Position numbers and translations under genes: made by a program. Below are positions 8,360 to 15,200 of a stretch of 64,000 bases of DNA, one piece after another. Position 1 is the first letter of the stretch; each line of letters begins with the position of its first letter. Origin of the DNA: Bradyrhizobium sp. WSM3983 (GTDB lineage Bacteria > Pseudomonadota > Alphaproteobacteria > Rhizobiales > Xanthobacteraceae); NCBI RefSeq assembly GCF_000473045.1, contig NZ_AXAY01000015.1, positions 1 to 64,000 of the forward strand, in the 5' to 3' direction. The notes beneath the pieces were generated by a model. It was not told where the DNA came from. It saw nothing but the letters and a program-made list of their open reading frames with translations, and searched no databases.

Positions 8360-8632
8360 ATGTCAAAACCACCTCTTGATCCTGACGTAGCGGATGTCGC
8401 GCCAAACGATTCGGCGCTGACGGTCTATGACGAACAACACGTCGTGACGTACACGCGGCTTTTGCAGGCAGAAAGCGAGGGGGCCGACTGGCAAGAGGTC
8501 GCGCGGATAGTGTTGCATATCGATCCAGAGCGAGAACCCGATCGCGCACGCAATGCATACCTGACTCATCTTGAGCGTGCTAAGTGGGTTACGGAACAGG
8601 GACGACTCTTGCGCGGTGCTGGCTCGAAATAG
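8360..8632 (+). CDS. qseM: Small DUF2285 protein, QseM-like antiactivator
   Basis: 90 aa. WQEVARIVLHIDPEREPDRARNAYLTHLERAKWVTEQ is the short DUF2285-type domain. In ICEMlSymR7A the equivalent protein QseM binds and blocks both TraR and FseA, keeping transfer off in most cells. All partners are present here: QseC-like at 7908, FseA-like at 8798 and TraR at 30537. AGGA lies six bases before ATG 8360; an upstream in-frame ATG at 8342 has no ribosome site. Confidence 0.8.
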   Translation: MSKPPLDPDVADVAPNDSALTVYDEQHVVTYTRLLQAESEGADWQEVARIVLHIDPEREPDRARNAYLTHLERAKWVTEQGRLLRGAGSK

Positions 8633-8700
8633 AAGAAATTCACCAACGCTATCCTAGTCGAGAGCACAATATTCCTCGACCGATCGGTGGTCATCCAGGA

Positions 8701-8733
8701 GCACCACGTGGTGCCAAAGTAGGGACTTCCTAC
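8701..8733. promoter_or_regulatory. Two adjacent palindromes upstream of fseA
   Basis: GCACCACGTGGTGC (8701-8714) is a perfect 14-bp palindrome. GTAGG-GACTT-CCTAC (8719-8733) is a second exact dyad. They lie 65-97 bases before the FseA start. In ICEMlSymR7A, TraR activates this promoter through a tra box, so one of these may be that site, but I cannot match either to a known consensus. Confidence 0.4.
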
Positions 8734-8797
8734 AACCAAATCGATCAGAATTATTGCGCCGCAATCCTCGTTAGCTGCGTGAAATGGGGCGGAAGCA

Positions 8798-8992
8798 ATG
8801 CCTGAATTCGACTGGCGGTCGCCGGAGTCGTACAAGAGCCTACAAGAAGCTGACATCACCGACATCGCCTGGGAATGCCTGCGCCGCAATGTCGACTATC
8901 AACGCGACTACGAGGCGATCACCGCAAACGGTCGCGACGCAGAAGTCACGCCGGAATTCAGGAGGAGATGGGGCATCTGCTTTCGCGCATGA
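8798..8992 (+). CDS. fseA: FseA N-terminal part (DUF6499-type domain), Msi172-like
   Basis: 64 aa before TGA at 8990. MPEFDWRSPESYKSLQEA...AWECLRRNVDYQRDYEAI is the transcriptional-regulator domain found N-terminal to DUF2285, and EFRRRWGICFRA closes it. The DUF2285 half continues in the +1 frame: reading one extra base at the GCA-TGA-C site (8987-8993) gives FRA-DPQGSFGEQAIFW, a smooth join. In ICEMlSymR7A the two parts (msi172, msi171) are fused by programmed +1 ribosomal frameshifting to make FseA, the activator of excision. The GGGGCGGAAGCA ribosome site precedes ATG 8798. Confidence 0.85.
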   Translation: MPEFDWRSPESYKSLQEADITDIAWECLRRNVDYQRDYEAITANGRDAEVTPEFRRRWGICFRA

Positions 8993-9569
8993 CCCGCAAG
9001 GGTCTTTTGGCGAGCAGGCCATCTTTTGGGCGCCCGAGGTTCTGCCGACTGTCGTTCCAGTCGCAGCGACCACGTCGCCCTTCAACGGTGACACGCCCCA
9101 GCCATTGCTGGACCTCGCAGCCGGCCAGGTGCGGCGCGCCTCGGATGGATGGCATGCCATCCTTCGTGTCGGCGCAGTGGAGCACCGTGTCTGGTTGAAA
9201 GAGCCGCCAGCGATCGGCGCCAACTATGCGGCGGAATTGCCGTTTGATGGCAATTTCGATGCACGTGCCTATGCTGCCCGGCGGCTGTGGCGCGCGATGC
9301 ATGGGCGCAGGCAGGGACCAGCTTTTCATGAGCTGTCCAGACAGAGACGCGAGCGGTTAAGCGCGGCCATCCGTGCGCTCGACGCGCACGCGGCCGGCAG
9401 CACTTACCGTGCGATCGCCGAAGCATTGTTCGGCAAGGCACGCATCCCAGATCGCGCCTGGAAAACGCACGACCTGCGCAATCGCACAATTCGTCTCGTG
9501 CAAAGCGGTCTCGCATTGATGCGCGGCGGTTATCGCCAATTGCTGCGTCCCAAGCACAAGGACAAATAG
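8991..9569 (+). CDS. fseA: FseA C-terminal part (DUF2285), read after +1 frameshift
   Basis: 192 codons with no sensible start of their own. PQPLLDLAAGQVRRASDGWHAILRVG and VEHRVWLKEPPAIGANYAAELPFDG are the DUF2285 N-terminal region. AHAAGSTYRAIAEALFGKARI, then RNRTIRLVQSGLALMRGGYRQLL, form the HTH-like end. Joined to the upstream part it makes a protein of about 256 aa. No frame disruption is seen inside either part. A simple pseudogene is the alternative reading, but the identical locus organisation in a functional ICE argues against it. Confidence 0.82.
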   Translation, partial: DPQGSFGEQAIFWAPEVLPTVVPVAATTSPFNGDTPQPLLDLAAGQVRRASDGWHAILRVGAVEHRVWLKEPPAIGANYAAELPFDGNFDARAYAARRLWRAMHGRRQGPAFHELSRQRRERLSAAIRALDAHAAGSTYRAIAEALFGKARIPDRAWKTHDLRNRTIRLVQSGLALMRGGYRQLLRPKHKDK

Positions 9570-9702
9570 CGCTTCCAGCCCGAGGTATCGAAACCATACC
9601 CCACGATCTTCGGCATCCCCCTTCGCGGGCCTTCTCCGCGATCGTGGCCGTCGATGCGCCGCCGTTCGCGCCGGCGCTCCAGATGGTCACGGAGCCGCTC
9701 AA

Positions 9703-9984
9703 ATGCCCGATCCGAACGCCGGCTTGCCGCCGCGATACTTGCGTACGCCCGAAGCCGCGCGATTCCTCGGTCTCTCCGGCCGAACGCTGGAAAAGCACCG
9801 CACATACGGCACAGGACCAACCTACCGGAAGATCGGTGGTCGCGTCGTCTACGCGCTCGACGATCTGAAGGCCTGGGCCGATCTTGGCGCCAAGACTTCG
9901 ACATCCGATCCCGGCAAGGGCACCGTGCTGCCCGCCAAGAAGCAGCCCGTCCTGCGCCCGTATGCGGGCCAGGAACGTCGCTGA
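9703..9984 (+). CDS. Small MerR/AlpA-like HTH protein, candidate excision factor
   Basis: 93 aa. YLRTPEAARFLGLSGRTLEKHRTYGTGPTYRKIGGRVVYALDDLKAWAD is a complete winged-helix excisionase-type HTH, followed by a basic tail. In the ICEMlSymR7A system FseA turns on rdfS, which encodes a small HTH recombination directionality factor in the transfer operon. This gene lies directly downstream of FseA and starts the repA-traF-relaxase row, so it is the best RdfS candidate in the window. A plain transcription regulator remains possible. The stop is 22 nt before repA. Confidence 0.7.
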   Translation: MPDPNAGLPPRYLRTPEAARFLGLSGRTLEKHRTYGTGPTYRKIGGRVVYALDDLKAWADLGAKTSTSDPGKGTVLPAKKQPVLRPYAGQERR

Positions 9985-10006
9985 TCGCCGCGCGAGTGCA
10001 GTGATC

Positions 10007-10888
10007 ATGCGGCGCAAACAGCGTTCCGAGCGCGACCAGCTTGAGCTCTTTCGGGCGCTGCCCGGCGATCTCGCGCCGCGCGACGCGCAGGATCTGATGG
10101 CCTACCCATTCTTTTCGCTTGCGAAGACCAAGCGGGTTGTGCCGATCGATTTCCGTGCGGGTGCGATTGCAATTCGTGTCGAAGCCGTGCCGGAACACGG
10201 CATGGCGACCATCTGGGATGCAGATGTCCTGATCTGGGCCGCCTCGCAGATCGTCGAAGCCCGTGACGCCGGCTTGAAGACGTCGCGTCTGATGGCCGCA
10301 ACACCCTATGAGATTCTGACGTTTGTCGGCCGCGGCACCAGCGCGCGCGACTATGATCGGCTGAAGGCGGGTCTCGACAGACTTCAGTCAACGACCGTGC
10401 TGACATCGATCCGCCAGCCGGCAGAGCGACGACGGCATCGCTTCTCCTGGATCAACGAATGGAAGGAGACGGCCGATGCAAACGGACGTCCATTCGGGCT
10501 CGAACTGATCTTGCCGGATTGGTTCTATGCCGGCGTGATCGATGACGCGCTCGTGCTCACGATCGACCGCGCCTATTTCGATCTGACGGGCGGCCTTGAG
10601 CGGTGGCTCTACCGGCTCGTGCGCAAGCACGGTGGACGCCAGGATGGCGGCTGGAGTTTTGATCTTGTGCACCTCCATGCCAAGTCCGGCATCCTCTCGC
10701 CGCTCAAGCACTTCGCTTACGACGTACGCCGGATCGTCCAGCGCCAGACATTGCCTGGGTATCAGCTCGTGCTCACGCGCGATCCGAACGGCACCGAGCG
10801 ACTGAACTTCGCGCCTACTCCCGTTGATCCCTTAACGGCACGCCTGCGCCGGCGCGGCTTCATTCCAAGTTCGGAGGACAACCTGTGA
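10007..10888 (+). CDS. repA: Replication initiator protein A (RPA family)
   Basis: 293 aa. RSERDQLELFRALPGDLAPRDAQDLMAYPFFSLAKTKR is the family N-terminus; MATIWDADVLIWAASQI, then the winged-helix region LERWLYRLVRKHGG and SPLKHFAYDVRRIV follow. The family resembles plasmid initiators that bind iterons. Three iteron-like repeats begin six bases after its stop (10894-10959), which makes a real replication function credible. On an ICE this could allow replication of the excised circle or act as an accessory transfer gene. ATG 10007 begins the conserved MRRKQRSERDQ; a longer in-frame extension has no support. Confidence 0.88.
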   Translation: MRRKQRSERDQLELFRALPGDLAPRDAQDLMAYPFFSLAKTKRVVPIDFRAGAIAIRVEAVPEHGMATIWDADVLIWAASQIVEARDAGLKTSRLMAATPYEILTFVGRGTSARDYDRLKAGLDRLQSTTVLTSIRQPAERRRHRFSWINEWKETADANGRPFGLELILPDWFYAGVIDDALVLTIDRAYFDLTGGLERWLYRLVRKHGGRQDGGWSFDLVHLHAKSGILSPLKHFAYDVRRIVQRQTLPGYQLVLTRDPNGTERLNFAPTPVDPLTARLRRRGFIPSSEDNL

Positions 10889-10893
10889 ATCAG

Positions 10894-10959
10894 CTCGTGC
10901 TATCGGGGACCGCAACCCTCGTGCTATCGAGGACCCGATCCTCGTGCTATCGGGGACCG
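10894..10959 (+). repeat. Three iteron-like direct repeats, candidate replication origin
   Basis: CTCGTGCTATCGGGGACCG occurs at 10894-10912 and 10941-10959, with a variant (CTCGTGCTATCGAGGACCC) at 10918-10936. Spacing is 24 and 23 bases, about two helical turns. Copies lie directly after repA and are followed by a comparatively AT-rich stretch (~10960-11045). This is the layout of an iteron-controlled origin. Confidence 0.8.
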
Positions 10960-11017
10960 GAATCGAGCTTAAGAGCTTGTTTCTTCGCGCTTTCCGGCCG
11001 CTCTAACTTTACTAACC

Positions 11018-11036
11018 AGAAATCCTTCGGATTTCT
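11018..11036. other. Short perfect hairpin in the presumed origin
   Basis: AGAAATCC-TTC-GGATTTCT is an exact 8-bp stem with a 3-nt loop, 59 nt after the last iteron. There is no T run, so it looks more like an origin or processing structure than a terminator. No gene is supported between 10889 and 11177. Confidence 0.5.
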
Positions 11037-11177
11037 TCTAACGGACCAAGCTGGAAACCGCATCGCAGGCGACAGGCAACCGCGGGCCGTCAACCCTTCT
11101 TGTCGGCACAAGCCGCACAGGTGCTTCACCGCCGCCAATGCTTACGGCTCTCCATTCCCGTCTGCGGGAGCGGCGGC

Positions 11178-11642
11178 ATGAGCGATCTCACCGAAGTGGA
11201 AGTGCTGTGGCTCGAGAAGCGTATCGAAAACCGCATTCGGTTCGGCCGCATCGTCGAGGAACGGAAGGTTGATCGTCACCGGCGCGTCCTGTCATTTGCA
11301 CCGGGCAGCATCTTTGCCTTCGTCCGATGGACCTCCAACGACTTTGGCACGGTCATTTCGCGGATCGATATTCTGCGGGCGGTCGCGCCGGGACAGCGCT
11401 GCTCGACCGTCCCTTATGTGACACCCGGCGGAGAGATTCTGCTGCGCCTGTCCGGCTGGCCGAAGGTGGAGCGAGTGCTGCAGATGACCGATGCCGTTGA
11501 GGCAATCGGCATCGATCCCGCTGATGTCGCGCCTGATCATTGGCATCATGTTCATAACCGTCTGTCCGTGAACGAAAACCCACGTGCCTATACGAAAGCG
11601 CGCCACCAGGCCTGGCTTCACCGTCAGAGGGTAATGCGATGA
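11178..11642 (+). CDS. DUF2840 protein
   Basis: 154 aa: TEVEVLWLEKRIENRIRFG at the start, FAPGSIFAFVRWTSNDFGTVISRIDILRAV, then a C-terminal WHHVHNRLSVNENPRAYTKARHQAWLHRQ. The family is found between repA and traF on alphaproteobacterial conjugative elements and has no known activity. The stop overlaps the traF start (ATGA), so the two are co-translated. Confidence 0.88.
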   Translation: MSDLTEVEVLWLEKRIENRIRFGRIVEERKVDRHRRVLSFAPGSIFAFVRWTSNDFGTVISRIDILRAVAPGQRCSTVPYVTPGGEILLRLSGWPKVERVLQMTDAVEAIGIDPADVAPDHWHHVHNRLSVNENPRAYTKARHQAWLHRQRVMR

Positions 11643-12151
11643 CGGGATGCTTGAAGACGCTGGCCCTGACGTTTGGTGCCGCTGCTACGCTCGTCGCGAC
11701 ACTCGTCCTGGAGCCGCTACCGCTCTACATCTGGAATGCATCGGCAAGCGTGCCTATTGGTCTCTATCGCCTGCGACCGGCTGAGCGCTTCCACGTTACC
11801 GAACTGGTCGCCGTACAGCCGCCGGAGCCGCTCGCGACGTTCCTTGACCTTAACGGCTATCTGCCCATCGGCGTCCCCATGCTCAAGCGGGTCCTTGCGC
11901 TGCCCGGGCAGACGGTCTGCAGAAGTGGGCTCACGATTTCGGTGGACGACATTGCAATGAGCGAGGCGCGGGATCGCGACGGGCGCGGCCGGCCGCTGCC
12001 GAAATGGCAGGGCTGCCGCGTTGTCGGCGACGGCGAGCTTTTTCTCATGAATTGGCAGTCGGACGACTCTCTTGATGGCCGGTATTTTGGATTTCTTCCA
12101 GCGTCGGCCGTGATCGGCCGTGCGATCCCGGTGTGGACGTGGGAGGAGTGA
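11639..12151 (+). CDS. traF: TraF-type S26 signal peptidase
   Basis: 170 aa. An N-terminal membrane segment (residues ~8-27) is followed by WNASASVPIGLYRL with the presumed nucleophile Ser37 and by LKRVLALPGQ with the general base Lys83. The TraF-like box GRYFGFLPASAVIGRAIPVW closes the protein. TraF processes and cyclises TrbC-type pilins of P-type mating systems; the trbC gene is at 20187. ATGA overlap with DUF2840. Confidence 0.92.
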   Translation: MTGCLKTLALTFGAAATLVATLVLEPLPLYIWNASASVPIGLYRLRPAERFHVTELVAVQPPEPLATFLDLNGYLPIGVPMLKRVLALPGQTVCRSGLTISVDDIAMSEARDRDGRGRPLPKWQGCRVVGDGELFLMNWQSDDSLDGRYFGFLPASAVIGRAIPVWTWEE

Positions 12152-12153
12152 TC

Positions 12154-12984
12154 GTGCGCATTCGACGTGTTCACCCCGCCATTCCTCTGTTCGATCGATT
12201 GCGGGATCATTCCTCCGTCTCGATCGATGTCTGCAAGGCTGGCGCGAGCCCTACCGTGTGGTTGAGACGGCCGGGCACGCGCGTTTGTGCTGTCGTTTCC
12301 TTGATGCTTCTTCTCACCGCGTTCGACAGCGCTGCTTTGGCCCAGAGCGGATCAGCCGCCCAGCCAGCGATCGGTCAGACCGCTCACGCATTTGCCGGCT
12401 TCATCAATGAAGCCTCACACCGCTTTACAATGCCGCCGAACTGGATCCGGTCAGTCCAAAACGTCGAGAGTGCTGGTGACCTGCACGCCAGATCGCCGAA
12501 AGGCGCAATGGGCCTGATGCAAATCATGCCGGCGACTTGGGCGGAACTTCGCGAGCGCTACAATCTCGGGAACGACCCCTATGACCCGCACGACAACATT
12601 CTGGCCGGCACGGCCTATCTGCGCGAACTGCTCGATCGGTATGGCTCGCCTGGCGTGTTTGCCGCCTACAACGCGGGACCATCTCGTTATGAAGAGCATC
12701 TCGCAGGCGGCTCTCTGCCAGACGAGACGCGAGCATACGTCGCAAAGCTTGCAAATCTGCTTGCCATCGAACTGCCGCCGACGTGGACGTCCAGCGGACA
12801 GTCATCAGTGGCTGCGACGCTATTCGTCACGCGATCCGATCTCATGAAAACGCACGATGGGTTGCGGGTGCTCATGCCGTCGAGCGGTGCCATGACCGCA
12901 ATCTCGGCGCCTCATGTTTCGCCCATGGTCCCCCGGTCTATTGGCGTGTTCGTTCCTCGATCGGATTCGGGAGTATCGCAATGA
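12154..12984 (+). CDS. Lytic transglycosylase (SLT family 1) of the transfer system
   Basis: 276 aa. The signal segment CAVVSLMLLLTAFDSAALAQ is at residues ~45-65. The catalytic domain has SVQNVESAGDLHARSPKGAMGLMQIMP (catalytic Glu in VES), NILAGTAYLRELLDRYG and AAYNAGPSRY. It opens peptidoglycan for assembly of the transfer channel. Start GTG 12154 has the excellent ribosome site GGGAGGAG at 12141-12148; the in-frame GTG at 12133 lies inside traF and lacks one. The region before the signal segment is unusually long, so an internal start is conceivable. Confidence 0.88.
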   Translation: MRIRRVHPAIPLFDRLRDHSSVSIDVCKAGASPTVWLRRPGTRVCAVVSLMLLLTAFDSAALAQSGSAAQPAIGQTAHAFAGFINEASHRFTMPPNWIRSVQNVESAGDLHARSPKGAMGLMQIMPATWAELRERYNLGNDPYDPHDNILAGTAYLRELLDRYGSPGVFAAYNAGPSRYEEHLAGGSLPDETRAYVAKLANLLAIELPPTWTSSGQSSVAATLFVTRSDLMKTHDGLRVLMPSSGAMTAISAPHVSPMVPRSIGVFVPRSDSGVSQ

Positions 12985-13406
12985 CCAAGTGTGTGGGTTC
13001 GCAAGCCATGGCGTGCTTCACCGAGCAAGTGGCACGTCCTGATGGCGTATGGGCGATGCCTTCGGCCCGCGCTCTACTCGTCGCTTCGCTCCTCACCGAG
13101 CCACCCTTCGGGTGTCTCGGCCCTTCGGGTAACGATCGCTATCGCAAGCGCTCGGAAGCAGTGGGGGCTTCGCGAGTTGGCTGCCAAGTCGCGGCGGCTC
13201 TTTCGGGAACCGGCGACCGGGAGACAACGACGGCAGGACGGCGAGATAAAAGGGGCTCGCCGGTCGAACCGCAAGCCATTGGCATGGCTTGGGTTCTGGC
13301 GTGCCGGTCGGTCGGGTCGCGTGCCGCGCCTTGCGTTTTGACCAATGCAATCAACGATATTTTCGGCGCTGTAGGCGCCTTTGCGCTCTTCGAGGCCTGG
13401 CCATGA
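12981..13406 (+). CDS. Hypothetical protein bridging transglycosylase and relaxase genes
   Basis: 141 codons. It begins with an ATG overlapping the transglycosylase stop (ATGA) and ends with a TGA overlapping the relaxase ATG (ATGA). Double coupling of this kind supports expression, but the protein is low-complexity, arginine/serine-rich and unlike any family I know. It contains strong hairpins, including CACCCTTCGGGTG near 13105 and the stem at 13267-13295. The segment could therefore be a non-coding oriT region with a fortuitous frame. Confidence 0.4.
   Translation: MTKCVGSQAMACFTEQVARPDGVWAMPSARALLVASLLTEPPFGCLGPSGNDRYRKRSEAVGASRVGCQVAAALSGTGDRETTTAGRRDKRGSPVEPQAIGMAWVLACRSVGSRAAPCVLTNAINDIFGAVGAFALFEAWP
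13267..13295. other. Extended hairpin upstream of the relaxase, candidate oriT element
   Basis: CAAGCCAT (13272-13279) pairs with ATGGCTTG (13284-13291) around TGGC. Flanking AACC (13267-13270) pairs with GGTT (13292-13295) if G13271 is bulged, giving a 12-bp stem. A GC-rich stretch follows up to the relaxase start 108 bases away. Origins of transfer are often hairpins just upstream of their relaxase gene. No nic consensus was identified. Confidence 0.4.
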
Positions 13407-15166
13407 CCGTGGGCGACAGCGATCTGCGTATTCGGCCCGGGCGCATCCGCAGCACCCGCGCGCCGAAGCCAAAGAGTTTTATCAACCAGGTGCTACGCGC
13501 CGCGAAGAAGGCCGGGCACACCTCGGGCCAGGCTGCGGCTGGCAGGCGTTCGGCAGCCTATGGGGGCTCGACGTTTGGCCGCGGCCGCCTCGCCTTTGGC
13601 CGCGCCCGATTGTTCGGCCCGACACGGCGCGTCGTTGTGAAGGCGCGTGTTGTCCGCCACAAGGGACGAGCCTTCCGCTCGGCGCCGCTGACGGCCCATC
13701 TTTCATACCTGAAGCGCGATGGGGTGACCCGGAGCGGCGAAAGGGCCGAGATGTTCGATGCCGGCAGCGACCGTGCTGATGCCGCGGCGTTCGCGGAACG
13801 GTGCCAAGACGATCGCCATCATTTTCGATTCATCGTCTCACCCGAAGACGCTGGCGACATGACCGACCTCAGGGCTTTTACCCGCGATATTGCCAAACAG
13901 ATGGAGACCGATCTCGGCACGCGGCTGGATTGGGTGGCTGTCGATCATTGGAATACGGACAACCCCCATGTCCATCTTCTGGTCCGCGGCGTCGACCAGC
14001 AGGGCGCTGACCTCGTGATCTCCCGCGACTACATCAGCCGGGGTCTGCGCTCACGCGCCGAGGAACTGGTCGGCATCGAACTAGGTCCAAAACCGGAGCA
14101 TGAGATCCGCAATGCGCTGGAGAGGGAAGTCACGGCAGAGCGATGGACGCGGCTAGATCGGGAGATCCGGCTGGCCGGCGACGAAACCGGCTACATCGAT
14201 CTCCGTCCCGAGAACCCTGGCAGCTCCGATCCCGAGATCCGGCGCCTGATGATTGGCCGCCTTCAGCACCTGGAGAAGATGGGCCTTGCTGCTTCCGCCG
14301 CGCCAGGGGAATGGATGGTCGGGCTCGAGGCCGAGCGTAGCTTGCGCGACCTCGGCATGCGCGGCGACATCATCAAGACAATGCACCGCGTCTTTACCGA
14401 GCGTGGAGAGGCGCGCGGCGTCTCTGACTACGTGATCGAAGGTGGACAGTCGGTTTCCCAGATCATCGGACGACTGGTCGATCGGGGTTTGCATGACGAA
14501 CTGACTGGTGAGGCCTACGCCCTGATCGACGGAACAGACGGACGGGCGCACCACGTCCGCTTCCGTGGAATCGAGGCCTTCGAACATGCGCCGCCGGTCG
14601 GCGGCATCGTCGAAGTCCGGCGCATCGGTCAAGCTGGCGATCCGCGCCCCACATTGGTGCTCGCGACCCGTTCCGATCTCGATCTTGGTGAGCAGGCTAC
14701 CGCAAACGGCGCGACCTGGCTCGACCACCGGCTGGTCGAACGCGATCCGATGCCGCTCGCCATGGGCGGATTTGGTCGTGAGGCGCGCGAGGCCATCGAT
14801 GCTCGCGCCGAGCATTTGGTTCAGGAAGGTCTGGCACGGCGGCAGGGCCAATGCATCATCCTGCAGCGTGACCTTCTGGACACGCTGCGCCGACGCGAGC
14901 TGGACGAGGTGGGGGCAAAAGTCTCGGCCGACACCGGCCTGCCTCACGTGAAGGCCGCGTCCGGAGAGCATGTGGCGGGCACGTATCGCCAGCGGCTGAC
15001 GCTTGCGTCGGGACGCTTCGCCATGATCGACAACGGGCTCGGCTTCCAGCTCGTGCCCTGGTCGCGCGAGCTCGAAAAGCGGCTCGGCCAGCACGTCACC
15101 GGCGTCGTGAAGGACGGCGGTGGTATCGAATGGGGTTTTGGTCGGAAGCGCGACCTGGGCCTCTAG
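13403..15166 (+). CDS. rlxS: VirD2-like relaxase with DUF3363 (RlxS)
   Basis: 587 aa. The N-terminal relaxase half has AHLSYLKRDGV (candidate catalytic Tyr), HHFRFIVSPEDAGDM and the metal-binding triad DHWNTDNPHVHLLVRG. The DUF3363 region follows: SRAEELVGIELGPKPEHEIRNALEREV, then LASGRFAMIDNGLGFQLVPW near the end. It nicks oriT and pilots the strand to the TraG coupling protein, whose gene follows. The start MTVGDSDLRIRPGRIR at 13403 matches the usual N-terminus; the frame is open further upstream to 13289 without a better start. Confidence 0.93.
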   Translation: MTVGDSDLRIRPGRIRSTRAPKPKSFINQVLRAAKKAGHTSGQAAAGRRSAAYGGSTFGRGRLAFGRARLFGPTRRVVVKARVVRHKGRAFRSAPLTAHLSYLKRDGVTRSGERAEMFDAGSDRADAAAFAERCQDDRHHFRFIVSPEDAGDMTDLRAFTRDIAKQMETDLGTRLDWVAVDHWNTDNPHVHLLVRGVDQQGADLVISRDYISRGLRSRAEELVGIELGPKPEHEIRNALEREVTAERWTRLDREIRLAGDETGYIDLRPENPGSSDPEIRRLMIGRLQHLEKMGLAASAAPGEWMVGLEAERSLRDLGMRGDIIKTMHRVFTERGEARGVSDYVIEGGQSVSQIIGRLVDRGLHDELTGEAYALIDGTDGRAHHVRFRGIEAFEHAPPVGGIVEVRRIGQAGDPRPTLVLATRSDLDLGEQATANGATWLDHRLVERDPMPLAMGGFGREAREAIDARAEHLVQEGLARRQGQCIILQRDLLDTLRRRELDEVGAKVSADTGLPHVKAASGEHVAGTYRQRLTLASGRFAMIDNGLGFQLVPWSRELEKRLGQHVTGVVKDGGGIEWGFGRKRDLGL

Positions 15167-15200
15167 TCATCTCGCCACATTAGTTGTGGAGGCGTTCGGC

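Noticed and set aside
9082..10017. 311-codon leftward frame antisense to fseA and the HTH gene
   Set aside because: It covers genuine coding sequence on the other strand, is Arg/Ala-rich and has no domain.
10885..11181. 98-codon frame over the iterons
   Set aside because: It is generated by the direct repeats (VLSGTATLVLS), shows no family and overlaps the repA stop; read as origin DNA, not a gene.
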